Below the pieces are notes generated by a model. That model was not told where the DNA came from and searched no databases. It saw only the letters and a program-made list of their open reading frames with translations. The position numbers and the translations under genes are program-made. A stretch of 64,000 bases of DNA from Litomosoides sigmodontis (lineage: Eukaryota > Nematoda > Chromadorea > Rhabditida > Onchocercidae): contig OY718804.1 in the NCBI GenBank assembly GCA_963070105.1, positions 9,337,817 through 9,401,816 on the forward strand, read 5' to 3'. Positions 1 through 24,852 of this stretch are shown piece after piece. Each line of letters begins with the position of its first letter. Positions within the stretch are counted from its first letter, which is position 1.

Positions 1-12581
<12,581 letters not shown>

Positions 12582-12625
12582 TACAGCAGTAACATTAAAT
12601 GTATTTATGTCTAACTGACGAGAAT

Positions 12626-12631
12626 AATAAA
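12626..12631 (+). promoter_or_regulatory. poly(A) signal AATAAA of unc-79
   Basis: Canonical AATAAA 45 nt after the unc-79 stop codon, giving a short 3' UTR. Confidence 0.6.
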
Positions 12632-15600
12632 TGTATTTTAAAATTTGTGAAATTCAAGTTTTTTAAAAAAAAGGTATAATAAACCATGCAGTGTGTATTT
12701 GTGCATATTTCATTTTTTCAAAATTGTCAATTTACCGATAATTTAGCACAAAGAGGAAAGAGTGTGCTACGTTCAGAATTATTGAGAGATGACTTTGTCG
12801 TATTTATTTATCTTCAAAATTGAGGAACGATAATTTCAAGAATCAGAAAGGAAAGGAGGCGCAGATGTGAAAGACGAAAGTGAGGAAATGATTTTTTCTG
12901 TTCATAATAGATGTTCATCCTTAATTTTACCGGCTAATATCCAATAAATTACGGCAATTAGCAATGTATAATCAATTAACAATGTATAATCAATTAAGTA
13001 AATGCTATCATCGATCGTAGTGGCGATCGATCGTAGTGGCGCTAAATGTTTCTAATTTGTTCAAAATTTCATTTAATGAAATTAGAATACCATTTGTGCA
13101 TTAAGTCGAATGATAGAGGACATTCATTGTGAAGCCATAGCCAGCATTTTTATCAAGAAAAACATCATCACTGATATAAACGAATAATGAGCAAATTAGC
13201 ATAATTATCATCAATTAATAAATAAACGATTAACAAATGGGTGATCAATAGCGGTTAATTTTATTTAAGGTTTAATTAAATGATGCCATTCAACTGATAG
13301 ACCACATGAAGATTTTTTCTTTTTCGCAATAATGTTATATGCAAAGCTTGAAATGAGGAACGAAGAGCAAAATTCAATAAATTTACAGATTATATTAAAG
13401 AATGGTGAAAAGAGGAAGAGATAGTGCGGAAGAGAATTAATTAATACCTCATAGCCACTATACACTTGCAAATTAATGAAACGATCTCCGAATTAATTAG
13501 TGAATTTCTTTCATTTTACTATAGCCAAAAAATAAAGGGAAAACGATTATCAAAGAAATATGAAATAAGACATTCTTTCCATAAATTTCGAATTTAGAGA
13601 TCTAAAGATGATTGATGGGTTGAGAATTCATATTGATTGCCAAAAGGCACGAAAATTTATGCAGATATCGAGACTAAAGATTGAATTTGAGACGCTTATA
13701 AATTCGGAAGCTAAAATTTAACAAAAAAAAACACGAAAATTATTCGGCAGTAAATTGAAAGTGACAACTAACGAACTAAAATGTTTTAATTGAAAATTGA
13801 GCAAATAGCACTGCAAGAAAACAGCACAAATTATAAATTATAAACTAACAATAATTCTAGCCTTTCCTTCATAAAAATTAGCAAATATTTCAAAACTTGG
13901 TAAATGGCTCTCTCTCTCATCAAAATAAAAAAAAACATATTAAAATTGAAAAATGAAAAAATTTAAGGAAAAACGATGAAAGTACGGAAGTTTTTGTTTT
14001 TTTTTTTTTTTGGAGAACTAATGGAGAAAGCTCTGTGTTGTGATTGATGGTTATTAGCATATTATCAATAAGTTATTCCATTTTCCATCCATTAATTCAT
14101 AGTTGCTCTTTTTTTATTCTCTTTAAATTTAAAGCACTTTGAACAATTTATGCAAATATTACCATTCCCAACTATCATTCCGATAAATCATAATGTAATT
14201 AGGGGAAATCAAAAATTAGTAGCAATAATTTATTTGAAACATAAAAAAGAGAGGAAAAATAACAGAATGAGTTGAAAAATATTCAAATTATGAAACTCAT
14301 ACGTTAAAATTATTCAATGCATCAAGAAATTGAGTGTACAGTAATATGAGATCACGAAAGCAAAACAATAATAGTAATATTTGAAACCTGTTGCGTTAAA
14401 CCATAAATGTATCATCTACTACGATTGGAGGAGCTGTATGAACGGTTCATCAAAATTATACATCATAAGATTTTCACTCATAAATGTAATTTAATGATAC
14501 GGTACGCATCACTAAATTATATTTATAAATGGAAATTTTAGAATTACAATTAATTTTTGATGAAAAGAATGAAAGCAATGAGATATTAGTAAAATGTACA
14601 TATACACCTCAAATCTATTCATACAATATATATTTACTGTAATTGAAAACAAGAATATGTAATTATTAATTTTGGAACACTTCTTTCGGCTAAAATTTGT
14701 GAACAAAATTTTATCCCTGTTTTTCCCTTTAAAAGATAACTTTTTTTTAGCCATAATATAATTTAGAAATGGAAACAAAATAAAATTCGCGACAAAGTTT
14801 AATAAACTATCAAAATTATCCTTCGATTAAACTTGTAGAAGAAAATGACATACAAACAGAAAGAAAACTACCAATCTGAAGTATCCACAATATTATACAA
14901 GCGATTGCTCTCTGTCAAGTTATTCAAAACATTTACAAATTTGTTATTCAATATCACATCCTTTAAAAGTAAAAAATAAAATTTTAATATGTTCATCTGG
15001 CCAGATTACGAATTTTTAAAATTTGACTTGTTTAATTTCTGAAATTCTTAGTTCTAAAACATAGCTATATACAAATACTAAAGTTCAATGTTGCTACGAC
15101 ACATTTAAATTCTGCTCTATAAGAAAATTAGCTTAAGTAGGAAAGGAAAAATATATGAGAAGTTTCATTTTTCATACAAATCAAAAACTGAAATGTACAT
15201 TGACGATGCGCGTAACTTCTACAATTCTATCGTATGGTAAAATTCTAGTCTGCAGCGGCGATAACAACTTTCAATAATTTAAATACCATCAGTTAAAAAA
15301 ATTTTAGAAAAGTTAAGCACCAAATTTCCTCAATTCACGTTGGTTAATTATGAAAACAATAATGACTTTTGAAATAGCTAGAAGGAACATTTCATGAATA
15401 CATGTATGGAAGTCCGTTGATATTAAACAAAAATGTTAAAATGACTGACAGTTGAAGTCGAACTAAATCCTTCACTGCCTTCTGCCGTCATCTTTTACGA
15501 ACCGTTATCACAAGTACCTGCTTTGCTTGAAATTTATCGAATTTTACAAGAAATTTTTTCATCAAAGCACTTCATTTCAATTGATTGCATGCAAAAATTC

Positions 15601-15884
15601 ATACATCCCTTCATCATTTCGATAATTCCTTTTCAGTTTTCTAACTTAAAAGTGCTTTACTTCCACCGCTGAGAGCACCTGTGAAGAAGCTATACGTTAG
15701 CGAATTCGATTAACTTTTTTTAACATAAACATCTCATGCCTAATTCAATTACTGTAAATGAAATCTTAAAATAAGCTAAAGAGACACAACGAATAAAACT
15801 TCGAAACTCAAAGCAAACTGGAACATTTGTAGCTTTTTCAAAATTAACGGTAATAATTAATAATAATAACAATAATAATAATAA
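12632..15884. other. Intergenic region between convergent genes
   Basis: Very AT-rich sequence between the 3' ends of unc-79 (+) and the BED-finger gene (-). No reading frame with nematode-like exons was seen. Small features: an 18-bp direct duplication at about 12,963-12,998, a duplicated CGATCGTAGTGGCG at about 13,014-13,042 and several A or T homopolymers. No function is assigned. Confidence 0.6.
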
Positions 15885-16443
15885 TTAATAATAATAATTA
15901 ATAATAATAATTAATAATAATAATTAATAATAATAATTAATAATAATAATTAATAATAATAATTAATAATAATAATTAATAATAATAATTAATAATAATA
16001 ATTAATAATAATAATTAATAATAATAATTAATAATAATAATTAATAATAATAATTAATAATAATAATTAATAATAATAATTAACAATAATAATTAATAAT
16101 AATAATTAATAATAATAATTAATAATAATAATTAATAATAATAATTAATAATAATAATTAATAATAATAATTAATAATAATAATTAATAATAATAATTAA
16201 TAATAATAATTAATAATAATAATTAATAATAATAATTAATAATAATAATTAATAATAATAATTAATAATAATAATTAATAATAATAATTAATAATAATAA
16301 TTAATAATAATAATTAATAATAATAATTAATAATAATAATTAATAATAATAATTAATAATAATAATTAATAATAATAATTAATAATAATAATTAATAATA
16401 ATAATTAATAATAATAATTAATAATAATAATTAATAGTAATTA
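15885..16443. repeat. 13-bp tandem array (TTAATAATAATAA), about 42 copies
   Basis: Perfect 13-bp period from 15,885 to about 16,430. The only internal variant I see is a T-to-C change near 16,084 (TTAACAATAATAA). The flanks at 15,850-15,884 and after 16,431 are degenerate. It lies about 150 bp past the 3' end of the BED-finger gene. Confidence 0.95.
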
Positions 16444-16595
16444 ATAATAACTACACTAATAACACTAATAGCAATAGCAGTAGTAAGTTAGCAATTTTGA
16501 AAGGAAGCAAATTGTAAACAGAATACTACACTACCAAGTAATATTTGGATGAGATCAGCCAATAGAACTTTATATATAAGATGTAATGAAGACGC

Positions 16596-19130
16596 TTACT
16601 GAGTCAGAACCTTCTGACATTTGCCACGAATAGCCCACATGAACTGTGCTTTATCCGTTTTCTTCCACGATTCTCTGTCAAGCTCCCTTCCATCACTTTG
16701 CACAACAATGAGCACTTCATCGTCCAATTCACTTAGGCTTACTTCCACACCCCTGAAAAACTCATCCTTTCAGCTTTCATTATCATTATCGTAAATGGTG
16801 TCTTCCTCAATAACAAACTTTCGATCTTTTGAAATTGCACCGATCCTAATCATTGCAAAACAATACTTTAATTTGTTGGCAGCAGTGTGATTTGATTCGA
16901 AAGATAGATGCGGTTGATTATTACGACAGTGAAACGATAATGTACAATCCAAATCAGTGGCTGCCCGCATAAATGTTGCCATCGAATCAGAATCAAATAT
17001 GGAAAACCTGAAAAATTATAGCAAGTGAATCAAAGTTAAGTAAAATAGTAAAAAAGAGATTTTTATAATAAAATATTTGGATATTGATCGTTGGATATAT
17101 TTCATCAATGATTTAGGATAACTTTTTTTCAACCAATAATGAATGTTAAACTAAAAATTTTTATTAAAATTTAAATTTGCCTCCAATTATAAACTTTAAA
17201 CTTCTATATCAATATTTTAAAATCCAAAAGTTCTTCCTTCCCACATGCAGTTGTTCCATGCAACAAATTTAAATGACATCTTCGTAGGGCAGTGATCTAA
17301 CGAAATTAATTTGTAATACCGAAATACCTAAATTTAAGTCTAATAGCGATGTTTCACCGCACTACTCGACGTAAGCTATCCAAATAAAAGATGAAAAAGA
17401 GAATGATAGAGCAGAAATTTCCACAATTTATGATGATCAGACTAAATACTGTTGCAAATACGTACGAATCAAAGATATGCAACAGCGCTGGATTGATCGA
17501 TGAAACCGACTGATCAGCAGCATTTAAATGATTTTGAACAGATGATATTAAAGAGTTCGAAACATTCAAAGCTGCCGCAGATATATCAGCATTGCTATAG
17601 CCACCATTACCATTCTGAAACTTAATTGTTTCGCACTAAATCATTTTCTCACTTAATCACGCCTAAAATAATCTTTTAAGATTCAAGATTCTTTAAGGTT
17701 TAAGGTTCAAACAAGTAAAGATAGTTGTATGAAATTACAAAAAAAAAGCTATTTCAAAGAATGGGACCAGAAGACATTATCCATCATCACTGATTCAGTT
17801 ATCATACTTCATTTAAAAGATAATTAATTTGGGTTGAACAAAACTGGTACCTCTTCCAATCTTCCATTAAGTGTTAAACAATGATTGTCCGTACTTTCAC
17901 TATAGCCAGCAGTTATATTGATAACTTCAGATGTATGTGGTATAGATGATAAAAAGTTACGTGATTTCTGCAACCATTTTATGCATCTTTACGGTAATTT
18001 AAAATTGCAACAACAGGACACATCACTCATTGCACTTACAAAGTTTTTAAAAAATTTAATTTGAAAAACGACAACAAGAGAAAAGAGGAGGCGATGAGAG
18101 TTGGAAAAGAATGTTCGTAAAGAGAGAGGTAAATACATTACCTCTTCAGTGTTGCGATCCGATACTTGCAGAAATGTAGCATTTAAACCACCACTACCAT
18201 TATAAGTACAATGATTGTTTAAATTAGTTGTGCAGCAGCCGTTTGAAACCACTAATGATGAACGATTACTCTTAAAATTGCAACGCATTGCATTTTTCTT
18301 CATTAAAACAACGTCTAATTCAAACTAATCCTCAAAAGAAAAGGGAAGAAGGAGTGGTGCGTGTTTAAAAACATAATAAACTTTCATGAAAACGTGAAAA
18401 ATCCAACTTGAGCAAAAGAATCTGTCGATGAGTCGTCCATTTGTGCAATCGTTTCACTGGCTGTTTGAGCTTCCTGTGGTTTGTCGCACAGAATACCGAC
18501 CCGTTGCTCAAGCCAATTCTGCGTTGTGATAATTCCACTTGGATTTAACTCATCCAACGATGATGGCACATCCATTCCACTCGTCTGTTGTCGATTACGA
18601 TCACGAAGAGCCCGTTGCTGCAGGACAGTCCAGTCTTGTCCTTTGAAATGTATCGCTCGTAAATGACCCCACATTGTCTTCGTTGAACTGTCTTTTCGTT
18701 TCAGAACTTTTGCGCAATGGACGCAACGTACATTACCATCCGATAAGCGGACGAAATGCTCCCAAACACTTGATGGTTTAAATTTTTGTGATTTTCGTTT
18801 CTTTGCTGCACCACTTTTCACGTTATTATCAGGACGATCACTTGTAATAAGCGTCATCGTCGAAGATGTCAAACGTGCTAACATTTCCATCGAATATTCA
18901 CCAACGTTACTTACACTTAGTATATTACTTCCACTATCCATTTCTCTCTCCTCGTCGATTATCATAGCAGAAGATGACGCAGAAAGACTGGAAATTTTAT
19001 GACTGTTGCAGTCAGTGATAGAACTGCTAATATGATGATCGCCATTACTTTTCTCGGAGTTCACGCACGCTTCAGGATGAAAAACAACATCCAAATTGCT
19101 GGGAAGAGTTTCATTACGACCCTCCAACAT
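16596..19130 (-). CDS. BED-type zinc finger protein
   Basis: Six exons on the minus strand: 19130-18408, 18297-18142, 17967-17851, 17614-17466, 17007-16819 and 16752-16596, giving about 496 aa with all intron phases compatible. A BED finger lies at residues ~120-162: aromatic SSVWEHF, then Cys136-x2-Cys139 and His156-x4-His161 (HLRAIH). A basic KKRKSQKFK stretch at ~110-118 is a likely nuclear localisation signal. BED fingers bind DNA in chromatin-associated and transposase-derived proteins. No transposase or hAT dimerisation domain is visible. The middle is Ser/Asn-rich and low-complexity. The last two exons encode a conserved-looking end (FMRAATDLDCTLSFH, DDEVLIVVQSDGREL, QFMWAIRGKCQKVLTQ). 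The fifth exon can be read to an in-frame TGA at 16,770, but a GTTTGT donor at 16,818 joining 16,752 gives a longer coherent tail. Nematodes have several BED proteins (for example DPY-20); I cannot say which this is. Confidence 0.85.
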
Positions 19131-20960
19131 GGCAGCTTATTTCTAAAATTTTTCATTATTTAAAGAAGAGTAGAAATCGATTTCAAATACAATACACGTA
19201 GTAAATACATATTAATACTCAGAGAAATGTTATTCCATAGAATTATATGTTTATAAATATTTTTGAAATAATTTTAGTTAAGGAGAATGAGAAATTAATT
19301 AATTACTAATTGTACAATGAGTGCTAGGTATATCTCACTCAACGCACAGATAAACACAGTGAATGAACCATTTAATGTCAAAACTCTTAATTTAAGTATG
19401 TAATGCAATCTACGGGGATACATATGGTGAGTGAAAAGACCAAATGACCTAAGGACCAATTTTCGCCAAGCCTACAACTGAAGCAATGAGGAAAATGGGA
19501 AATGGAAAAATCACCGTAAAGGGATTTCAAGGATTATCCAGCACTTTTCATCAATATCACCCTAATATTAAGTTGCTATTCAGTGTAATGTGACGTAACG
19601 TAAAGTGACGTCAAAGCTTGCTATAATTTCATCTTGTACGAAAAATTTTCAACCTTTACTAATTTAGTGAGTTTAAGATGAAAAAAAAAACTTTAAGTAC
19701 ATCAAAAATTACTAGCAATACATGGTATACCGTTGAGAGCCTCTAGAAAAAGCCTCTGATCTTTCCCAGTGTATTATACTTGAAGGATATCAGACACTAC
19801 GTAAGCAGCAATATATCTTGAAAACTCTTTCAATTTTAGTCATTACAGTTCGCATCACTTAAAATAACATTTGTAATGCAATTGCAACAGGTATGCACTG
19901 ACCTCTATTGACGAGGAGGAATTTCATTTGACTGCTGCTACTCCGATTGATTTCAGTCTAACCCTTCAACGGAAAAGATTAGTATTAGAATGATAAAATT
20001 ATCCGAGATTGAAAAAAAAAACTTGTAATACTGACTAAATTTATAATAACATTTTAGACAAAAAAAAATTCCAACTCAAATTTACACGAACTGTTTTAAA
20101 ATTTTTGATATGGTTTACACAATACATACACATACAACTTCACTTTTCAACCTTAAAGAAAAAACCTAACACTGATAACATTAATAGCTCAAACAAAGAG
20201 AAAAAATGAATTAAATGCAAAAATAACACAGTTATAATGACAATCGATTATATGCCATATTATTTTAAAACTTTTCAAAAAATTTCCTCATTTAGGTTTT
20301 TTCTTCCATTTGTTACACCTCATCATTGCTACCATCAAAACGTGTAAAGAGGAAATAAGGAGGAAATAAATTAAAGCTACGCCAACGTGTATAAATGAAA
20401 TTAAATAAATTCATAGAACACAAAAATATCTAATAAATTGATCAAGCAAAAGAAACAAATTTGAAATAAAAAAATGATATTGTGCTTTGTTTAACCTCTT
20501 CATTTAAACTTTTTAATTCTCTCCTTTCTTTCTTCTTTCAAGTTTTCCGATCAAAATAAGTTATATGGATGTTACGAGCAATAAAACAGTTGCGTAATTT
20601 TAATATAGTAATATATTCATATATGTATATGTATAGGTGTTATTTTATTTAAATTAAAAAAATCAATATTTATTTATCTGATAAAAATTATTGACGGAGA
20701 AAAAAAAAAGGAAAAGGAAACATCTTTAGCATTCCAGTCTCTTTAAAAAAAAAAGAGGATGAAACATTATTTTTTGTAAATTTCAATTCATCCAATTATT
20801 GAAAGTAAGAGAGAGGAAAATTTATTTGGGGAGGGGAAGAGGAGAGGAAAGGGGAGGTGGAGGAGGAGCGGTAGGATTAGAGGGGATACAGGGGAGTGAA
20901 ATTGACCTCATCCAAATATTTCTTCAATCAGAACAAGACAAGCCGTTTTCAAAAGTGTAT
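19131..20960. other. Upstream region of the BED-finger gene, non-coding
   Basis: AT-rich sequence 5' of the minus-strand BED-finger gene, which should contain its promoter. No TATA box could be assigned and no coding exon recognised. Confidence 0.5.
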
Positions 20961-20962
20961 AA

Positions 20963-20964
20963 CA

Positions 20965-21006
<42 letters not shown>

Positions 21007-21175
21007 CGCACACACCTACACACACATTCACATACAAGCCTACACCTACACACACACACATTCACATACAAGCCTACACCTACACACACACATACACATA
21101 CAGACACACATACGCACATATATACAGACAGACAGGCACATACACAGGCAGACACATGCAGACATACACATACGT
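20963..21175. repeat. (CA)n microsatellite with degenerate CACATACA extension
   Basis: A near-pure (CA)n core up to about 21,002 is followed by about 170 bp of degenerate repeats, including a duplicated block around ACATTCACATACAAGCCTAC. All reading frames through it are low-complexity His/Thr or Cys/Val and are not genes. Confidence 0.95.
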
Positions 21176-22030
21176 AATTACTATGTTTGATCATCTGATT
21201 TCTCAAAAAAAAAACAAAAGAAATTTCCGCTTATTTCTAAAATTTGTGTGGAATTAAGAAGTTCCATAGTCTGCCAAAACATTTCGTCGTTGATAAAGCC
21301 GAAAAGAGAGTGCCGCTCAGACAAGGAATATCAACGAAATTGCGCCTAACACTTTTTTTTCCGTCATTGCTTATGGAAAATTTCCATTTGATTATCGGTC
21401 ACTGCTAGTAGTAACGAGTAACAAATGTATGGTATGGTTTAGATCGAAATACATTTATTTCATTATTATTATTACTATCGAGTTTTGAAAATGATAATTT
21501 TGCATGTTTTAAACTTATTCAACAATAGTAACTGTAGTGATATTCAAGGTTTTACTTGCTAACTAATTCTTCAGCAAACTTAATTACATTTTCAAACCAC
21601 ATTTATTGGCAGTACTCGTTAGTAGTTCATAAATGAAGAAGAAATTCCCAAAGAGCCAAATAATTAATTGAAAAAATTTTGCACTGTTACAAGTAATTTT
21701 GCGTGGTGCAGTCAAATTGGTACAGTTAAATTAATTTCAAATATCCTATTTACATAAATTTCACTTTTTCTTTTTTTCTATCATTAAGCAGGTAATGATA
21801 AAGCAAACTATCATCAAATTATATCATCCCTTACTATCAAACCGATGAAAAGCTCACAATGATCATTTAAATTTTCTATAATATTGAAATCGATCACTGA
21901 TTTCATCTGCTACGATTGCTTTATTCGATCTGAATTATACTGCGTGGATAATTTCATTTTTATGATTAAATGGGAGTATTTTAAGCGATAAAGCTAATAT
22001 TAGCGGCATGCTTTTGTAAAACTGTTAAAA
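21176..22030. other. Non-coding AT-rich spacer
   Basis: No exon-like reading frame, RNA gene or repeat of note between the (CA)n array and the G-rich island. Confidence 0.5.
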
Positions 22031-22687
22031 GTTAAATGTGTGGGAGTGGAAGAGGGAAGAGGAAGGAGGGAGGAGGACGGGAAAAGATTCGCTTCTAGTT
22101 GTTTGCTTTAAGTATTCGTCATTTTGAGAGGAAAAGAAACTATCATCTTGAAGGATGAAACAACTATCACCTTGGATACGATGAAAAATATCAAATTAAA
22201 TTTAACAAACTCACTCCAACTTAATCTAACTCATTCCATTTGGGAAATATCCGCAACAAGCAACGATAAAACGATAACACCGATCATTTCAATGCTAACT
22301 GAAATGAAAAAAACGCCAAAAATTATAAATTAAATAATTTGATCGAAAGGCATAGAAAAGAATTCATCACATCGCCAGAAATACACTTTTTCATTTATCA
22401 AAATGACCTTTTTCCACAAGCACACTAAACATTGGTTAAGGTAGGAAATGAATTTATCTGTTACGTTCACGTCTAATTAAATCAAAATTCAGCGAAATAG
22501 AAAGATGAGTTTACACGTGTTTACGCCATTCATCCGTTAAAGATGGACAATTAAGCACGTTTAAAGAAATTAATTAACTTATGAATATCGAAAAGCCTTC
22601 TTTTACGAAATGAAAACTTTAGCAATCTTATCACTCCTATTTACTACTACATAATGAATGGAGTAAATCAAAAAAAAGAGGGGTGGA

Positions 22688-22705
22688 GGGGGGGGGGGGG
22701 GGGGG
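22688..22705 (+). repeat. Poly(G) run of 18
   Basis: Uninterrupted G run preceded by GGGGTGGAGG; a strong G-quadruplex candidate on the plus strand. Run length may be affected by sequencing error. Confidence 0.85.
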
Positions 22706-23474
22706 TCTCTTATCACGCGGTTAAATAGAGGAAACTCGATGCTTCCTGCTCCTTTCCTTTTCAGATGTTTGCTTTCTAAGATAGCAAAATGATAACTTCC
22801 ACGAGTGCTTCTTACCTTAGCCGTTCATTACTCATCTAAGACAGAGTGCCGCACTACGAATTTCTGCAAGTCCCCAAAGTGTAGTTTGGGAACAGCGGCA
22901 ATGATAAATCGGTCATTCCTCGGACACTCACACCTTCCTCCTAATTCCTTGGCCCTTTCCCTGGACTTGCACTACCACTCACTGCTTCATTTAATTTTGA
23001 TGATAAAAAGGAGAAAAAATTACTTTTTATTAAATACGCAAAAATTTCCTTCGGAAACAGGCACTGTGTCCGTCCGTGATCGTAGCTAAAACCGACGATA
23101 GCACGCTGATATTGTGGAAGAAAGTTTAGGTTTAGGTTTAGGTATATCAGTAATGCTAACCTAATGGGAAGCGCCAGTGATACCGTCGTGACCTGCTAGT
23201 GCTAGCAGTATCATTATCATCAGTATTCCCTGCGGATTGGGATGTGGAGGACCTTCGGAGGTGCTAGCAACTTACGACAACTCAAGACTGAACGAGAAGA
23301 GGGGGAAGGGGGAGGGAGAGGTGGTAGGATGCAATTTCAAAACAACATATACGTAGGCGGGGGAAGGGGGAGGTTAAAGCAACCAGCCATCACTAACACC
23401 CTCCCTCCCTCCCTCCCTTCCATCCATCCATACACCACCCTTTCGAACATCGGACGGGACGGGGGTGGCAAAGC

Positions 23475-23522
<48 letters not shown>

Positions 23523-23630
23523 TACACACATACATATACACATACACACACATACGCACACACATACGCATACACATACACACATACATGGACACACATG
23601 CACATACACACATACATGCATACACATACT
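23475..23630. repeat. (CA)n microsatellite with CATACA tail
   Basis: Near-pure (CA)n to about 23,518, then degenerate CACATACA repeats to about 23,630. Second such array within 2.5 kb. Confidence 0.95.
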
Positions 23631-24271
23631 CAGATAGAAGTGCGCTCTCTGACTGAACAATTGAGAGGGGCTGTAGTAGATAGGGGAAAAGAAGGGGGTG
23701 ACAGGACGGGGAACAAACCCCGCGGGGCCATTTATTGAAGCACTCCATCAAAGTGGTAGATGAGAAGAGCACCCCCCACAAATATTTGTATAGTTCCCTT
23801 TACCCCCAGCCTCCCCCGCATTACTATTAGCTAGACTTCCCCCCTCCCCCTCCCTACGAGCATTTCCCCCCCCCCTCCCTTTCCCTTCCCTTCACCTCCC
23901 CCACATACATTACGTTTACGCCACCTGATGTCCCCCGTTACTTCATCATTCTCTGAACACCCTCTCCCCCCACCTCATTCCTCTTCTCCACCTCTCCTTT
24001 CTCCTCCCCCCTCCTCCTCCATCATCCCTTCCTTTCATCATTGATACAACCCCCGTCCAGTAAACGATCATCTTTTGAACCTGAAAAGTAGGATAGGGAG
24101 ATGGGAAAATGAGAGAACATCCCTTCCTTCACCTTCTTCTCTACCTTCTCTCGTTCCTCCTCCTCCTCCTCCCCCGCACCCTTTTCATTCCCTCTCATCC
24201 AACTCGACCGTTTTGTTGTTGTTGGAGCCAAAGAGCATCATCAGCCTAGGAATCAGCAGAGCCAGTTGAAA

Positions 24272-24365
24272 TACCAGTAGTAGTAGTAGTAGTAGTGGTA
24301 GGAAACCCCTCCTCCCCCATCACGTACTGCTAGCCTACTAACTACTACTACTGCTACTACTAGGC
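24272..24365. repeat. Inverted triplet repeat: (GTA)n facing (CTA)n
   Basis: A (GTA)n run near 24,272-24,300 is followed about 35 bp later by (CTA)n near 24,335-24,363. The two arms are complementary and could fold into an imperfect hairpin. Confidence 0.8.
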
Positions 24366-24796
24366 CACGGGTCTGTCTATTTCCGGATGTACCAACCATC
24401 CGTCCTCATCTATCGCCATATCGCAGATTTTCTCGTAATCAACACACGGAGGGGTCTTCAGGCTTCCCCCGAAGAGATGATAGCTCCCTCCTCATTTCAA
24501 GGCAAAGCGAATTCTCTCCCTCTCCTCCTCCCCTCCAGTTTCTTCCTTCACCTAACCTTTCTCCTTTTTCTTCATTCAATTCCTAAAATTATCCCAGTCT
24601 CCCTCCCTTCCTCCTCCTCCCTTTCATGCTCCCCGTCCTCCATCCCCTCCCCTCCCTTCTCACTAATCACCAACAACATGACGTGAAGATACCACTGGTC
24701 ATCATCGGTCAATGCGTATTTCCACCACAACTCATCCCCACTCCGCCTCCCGTGGTAAGTAAAAAGCAAACAGAACCGTTTCTTTCAGTTATTTGT

Positions 24797-24852
24797 CACA
24801 AAGCTTACAAAAGTAAGTTTACAGTTTCAAAGCTTACAAAAGTAAGTTTCTT
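24797..24852. repeat. 29-bp direct duplication
   Basis: The sequence CAAAGCTTACAAAAGTAAGT occurs twice in tandem, offset by 29 bp. Confidence 0.85.

Larger units (their letters stand above)
22030..24760. other. GC-rich, strand-asymmetric low-complexity island
   Basis: The plus strand is purine/G-rich in blocks near 22,041-22,085, 22,678-22,705, 23,296-23,328 and 23,356-23,375. It then becomes strongly C/pyrimidine-rich at about 23,398-23,425 and through much of 23,760-24,660. This differs sharply from the surrounding AT-rich sequence. Reading frames here (for example 23242-23637 +, 24387-24686 +) are low-complexity and lack plausible exons. No gene is supported. Confidence 0.7.

Noticed and set aside
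20799..21257. Frames encoding His/Thr or Cys/Val repeats
   Set aside because: Products of a (CA)n microsatellite read in several frames and on both strands.
23126..23145. GTTTAGGTTTAGGTTTAGGT, telomere-like repeat
   Set aside because: Only about three units and TTTAGG rather than the nematode TTAGGC; too short to call an interstitial telomere.
23242..23781. Overlapping frames on both strands in the second (CA)n region
   Set aside because: Low-complexity translation; no domain and no splice partners.
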